From contig CAWJSE010000003.1 of NCBI GenBank assembly GCA_963845445.1, positions 62,001-126,000 of the forward strand: a DNA stretch of 64,000 nucleotides, written 5' to 3'. This document shows positions 61,833 through 64,000 of this stretch, in pieces; the stretch's first letter is position 1; every line of letters begins with the position of its first letter. The DNA comes from JABDBL01 sp963845445. GTDB taxonomy: Bacteria > Cyanobacteriota > Vampirovibrionia > Obscuribacterales > Obscuribacteraceae. A model generated the notes under the pieces. That model was not told where the DNA came from, made no database searches, and worked only from the letters and a program-made list of their open reading frames with translations. Made by a program: the position numbers and the translations under genes.

Positions 61833-64000
61833 ATGCTAAAAAAGTACAGAGAGAAACGCGACTTCAATAAAACACCTGAGCCAACAGGAGATCGTATCAC
61901 TCGTTCAACGAAAGACAAAAGCCTGATCTTTGTTGTGCAAGAACATGCGGCAACCAGATTGCATTTCGATTTTCGCTTGGAATTCAATGGCATACTTTTA
62001 TCTTGGGCTGTACCAAAAGGGCCATCGTTGAATCCCCACGATAAACGTTTAGCAGTCATGACTGAAGATCACCCATTAGATTATGCTGGTTTTGAGGGTA
62101 TTATTCCTTCAGGTTATGGTGCCGGAGAAGTTATAGTTTGGGATCAGGGAACTTACACGCCTTTAGATCACAATGAGGAGAAAGAGACCAACCGCACTCG
62201 TGCAGAAAAGATTATTAGCACAGGGCTTAAAGAAGGCAAATTATTGTTTTCTTTAAAAGGTGAAAAGCTAAACGGTATATGGACATTGGTACGCCTTAAA
62301 AAAACAGAGAAAGATTGGTTATTGATTAAGCATAAAGACGAATTTGCCAGGGAGCAAGGGCATCCTTGGAAAGACAACTCCATTCTTTCTGGGGAAACGT
62401 TAGCAGACCTGCAGGCTTTAGATTCTAGCCCTTCCAGATTAAAGAATAAGACAATAGCTAAAGGAAAATCGTCTAGTGCAACAATGACTGTTCGAAAACA
62501 AACAAAGACGCAAAAAAAAAACTTAAAAATTGAGCTACCTGAATTCCAGCCTCCTATGCTAGCCACTCTAGCAACTGAATCTTTTACAAATAAAGATTGG
62601 CTATTCGAACCTAAGCTTGATGGTATAAGGGCACTAGCTTATGTTGATAATAGCGGCGTAGAAATTTTTTCACGCCGAGGGCAATTACTTACTCATAGAT
62701 ATCCTTCATTAGCTGAAGAATTAACTCAATATGATAACGTTTTTGTGATTGATGGAGAGATAGTAGCGTTCGATGAAAAAAACAGACCTTCATTCGAAAA
62801 ATTACAAGAACGCTCAGGGTTAACTAAGATTGCCGACATACAAATTGCAGAAAGCAATAATCCAATAAAGTACTATGTATTCGACATACTATTCTTCAAT
62901 GGTGAGGACGTGAGAAGTCGTCCTCTTCTCGAAAGAAAGAAAATTCTGCATCAATGCATATCTTCTTCAGAACATATGGAAATAATTGGAGAATTAGGAC
63001 ATAACGGGCAAACTGCCTTCGAGTCCTGTTTAGAGAACGGACTCGAAGGAGTGGTCGGCAAAAGATTGAATAGTGTTTATCAATCTAACCGGCGCTCAAC
63101 CGATTGGCTAAAATTGAAAAGTACTCTTACCGATGAATTTATCGTTTGCGGTTATACGCAGGGTACGGGCGCACGCAAAAATACTTTTGGCGCTCTTATT
63201 TTAGGGGAATATGATTCTGCCAATGAATTGGTGCATGTTTGCAGCGTTGGTACAGGTTTTGACGATAGAAAGATCAAAAAGTTGCTGAAAACAATGGCCC
63301 CTTTGCAATACAAAAAGTGTCCGTTCGCCAAGCGTCCGATTGGTCTGGATAATCCAACCTGGTTAGAGCCAAAATTAGTTGCAGAAATTAAATTTGCCGA
63401 GCGAACCAGAGATAATAGTTTGCGAGTACCTGTATTTTTACACTTAAGAGAAGACATAGAGCCCAAAAAAGTTAGAGCTAAGCCAGTTGTTAACCCTAGC
63501 AAATTAGACACAAAGATCTCAGCAAAATCAATTAGCAAAGAGTTGAGTATGAAAAAACCATCCGTTATAAAAACAAAGACTTCTGGAAAAGTCTCTAGAA
63601 AGAAGAGCAAATCTGTATCCACCGAAAATAGCGCAGAAATCCAGGACATTTTATCTCAACTGGATGATGATAGTGAGAATCTGCGATTAATTGTCGGAGA
63701 CAATAAAATAGACTTCTCTAGTTTGAATAAACCTTTCTGGCCAAGTTATGGTACCCATCCAACAATTACCAAAAGAGATTATCTGCGATATTTGGTCTCA
63801 GTGTCACCCTGGCTTTTGCCTCATTTACGTGATCGTTTAATCACTCTTATACGCTTTCCTAACGGAATTAATGGTACAAGATTTTTCCAAAAACATTGGA
63901 GCGAAAACTTACCTGAATTTGTTGAAACAGTGAAGGTTTATACAGAGCACGAGCATAAAGATCAAGACTTTCTTCTATGCAATAACCTGAGTTCCCTTCT
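61833..64000 (+). CDS. ligD: ATP-dependent DNA ligase D (partial, runs off right edge)
   Basis: 722 codons from the ATG at 61833 (GGAAG upstream) are open to the window end. First comes a 3'-phosphoesterase domain (about 20-165) with His38, His44 and Asp46 (EHAATRLHFDFRLE) and TEDHPLDYAGFEGIIP. Second is an ATP-dependent ligase domain (about 240-545) with catalytic Lys261 (EPKLDGIRAL), FVIDGEIVAF, GLEGVVGKR and WLKLK. A Lys/Ser-rich linker follows, then the start of the archaeo-eukaryotic-primase-type polymerase domain (about 615 on, PTITKRDYLRYLVSVSPWLL, RFPNGINGTRFFQKH). The order PE-LIG-POL is the Pseudomonas type. It acts with Ku in end joining; no Ku gene is in the window. Confidence 0.95.
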   Translation, partial: MLKKYREKRDFNKTPEPTGDRITRSTKDKSLIFVVQEHAATRLHFDFRLEFNGILLSWAVPKGPSLNPHDKRLAVMTEDHPLDYAGFEGIIPSGYGAGEVIVWDQGTYTPLDHNEEKETNRTRAEKIISTGLKEGKLLFSLKGEKLNGIWTLVRLKKTEKDWLLIKHKDEFAREQGHPWKDNSILSGETLADLQALDSSPSRLKNKTIAKGKSSSATMTVRKQTKTQKKNLKIELPEFQPPMLATLATESFTNKDWLFEPKLDGIRALAYVDNSGVEIFSRRGQLLTHRYPSLAEELTQYDNVFVIDGEIVAFDEKNRPSFEKLQERSGLTKIADIQIAESNNPIKYYVFDILFFNGEDVRSRPLLERKKILHQCISSSEHMEIIGELGHNGQTAFESCLENGLEGVVGKRLNSVYQSNRRSTDWLKLKSTLTDEFIVCGYTQGTGARKNTFGALILGEYDSANELVHVCSVGTGFDDRKIKKLLKTMAPLQYKKCPFAKRPIGLDNPTWLEPKLVAEIKFAERTRDNSLRVPVFLHLREDIEPKKVRAKPVVNPSKLDTKISAKSISKELSMKKPSVIKTKTSGKVSRKKSKSVSTENSAEIQDILSQLDDDSENLRLIVGDNKIDFSSLNKPFWPSYGTHPTITKRDYLRYLVSVSPWLLPHLRDRLITLIRFPNGINGTRFFQKHWSENLPEFVETVKVYTEHEHKDQDFLLCNNLSSL

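Overview
The window reads as part of a bacterial chromosome, moderately AT-rich, with mixed ATG, GTG and TTG starts and usually clear AGGAG-type ribosome binding sites. There is no rRNA and I ran no search, so taxonomy is inference. Kinesin-light-chain-type TPR proteins, a giant secreted RHS/C39 protein, LamG/chitobiase-like surface proteins and an AsmA-like envelope protein remind me most of non-photosynthetic cyanobacterial relatives (Melainabacteria/Vampirovibrionia, Obscuribacterales type).

Layout. 1-12.2 kb: surface/polymorphic-toxin region on the minus strand, with a LamG adhesin-like gene, a very large C39-peptidase/RHS gene split by one frameshift, a small membrane protein, and a 5'-truncated second RHS copy running off the left edge. 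12.4-22.1 kb: small secreted, TPR and enzyme genes (ATLF-like metallopeptidase, ACT-domain protein, GNAT, DUF202, O-methyltransferase). 22.2-24.7 kb: translation cluster rpsF-ssb-rpsR-tRNA-Leu-infC-rpmI-rplT. 25-32.2 kb: MFS transporter, a repeat-tailed secreted protein, a MerR-type regulator, a XerC/D recombinase, an AraC remnant and an NCS1 permease. 32.4-41 kb: heptad coiled-coil protein, a 732-aa protein with a papain-like tail, a 1399-aa AsmA-like protein, a GAF/LuxR response regulator and a candidate structured RNA. 41.9-48.7 kb: ferredoxin, rpsO, pnp, TPR protein, HU, RsfS, beta-propeller, YceI. 48.8-55.6 kb: acyl-CoA synthetase, ion-transporter-like permease, hydantoinase HyuA, response regulator with a degenerate GGDEF domain. 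55.65-58.4 kb: tRNA-Pro followed by an IS481-like element and a vapBC cassette, with copies of the tRNA 3' end marking the borders. 58.4-64 kb: cyclase-family enzyme, a bufferin-like RiPP operon (Cys-containing precursor, MNIO/DUF692 enzyme, DUF2063 partner) and the first 722 codons of DNA ligase D.

Twelve single-base indels break at least eight genes, including the normally essential ssb. Most are one base short in A/T runs. This looks like uncorrected long-read consensus error rather than decay, so split genes are given as pieces but should be read as single genes.

The strongest candidates for new biology are the bufferin-like operon at 59.7-61.7 kb, the RHS locus with its orphan cassette and possible immunity gene at 1-8.6 kb, and the small nested integration site at tRNA-Pro.
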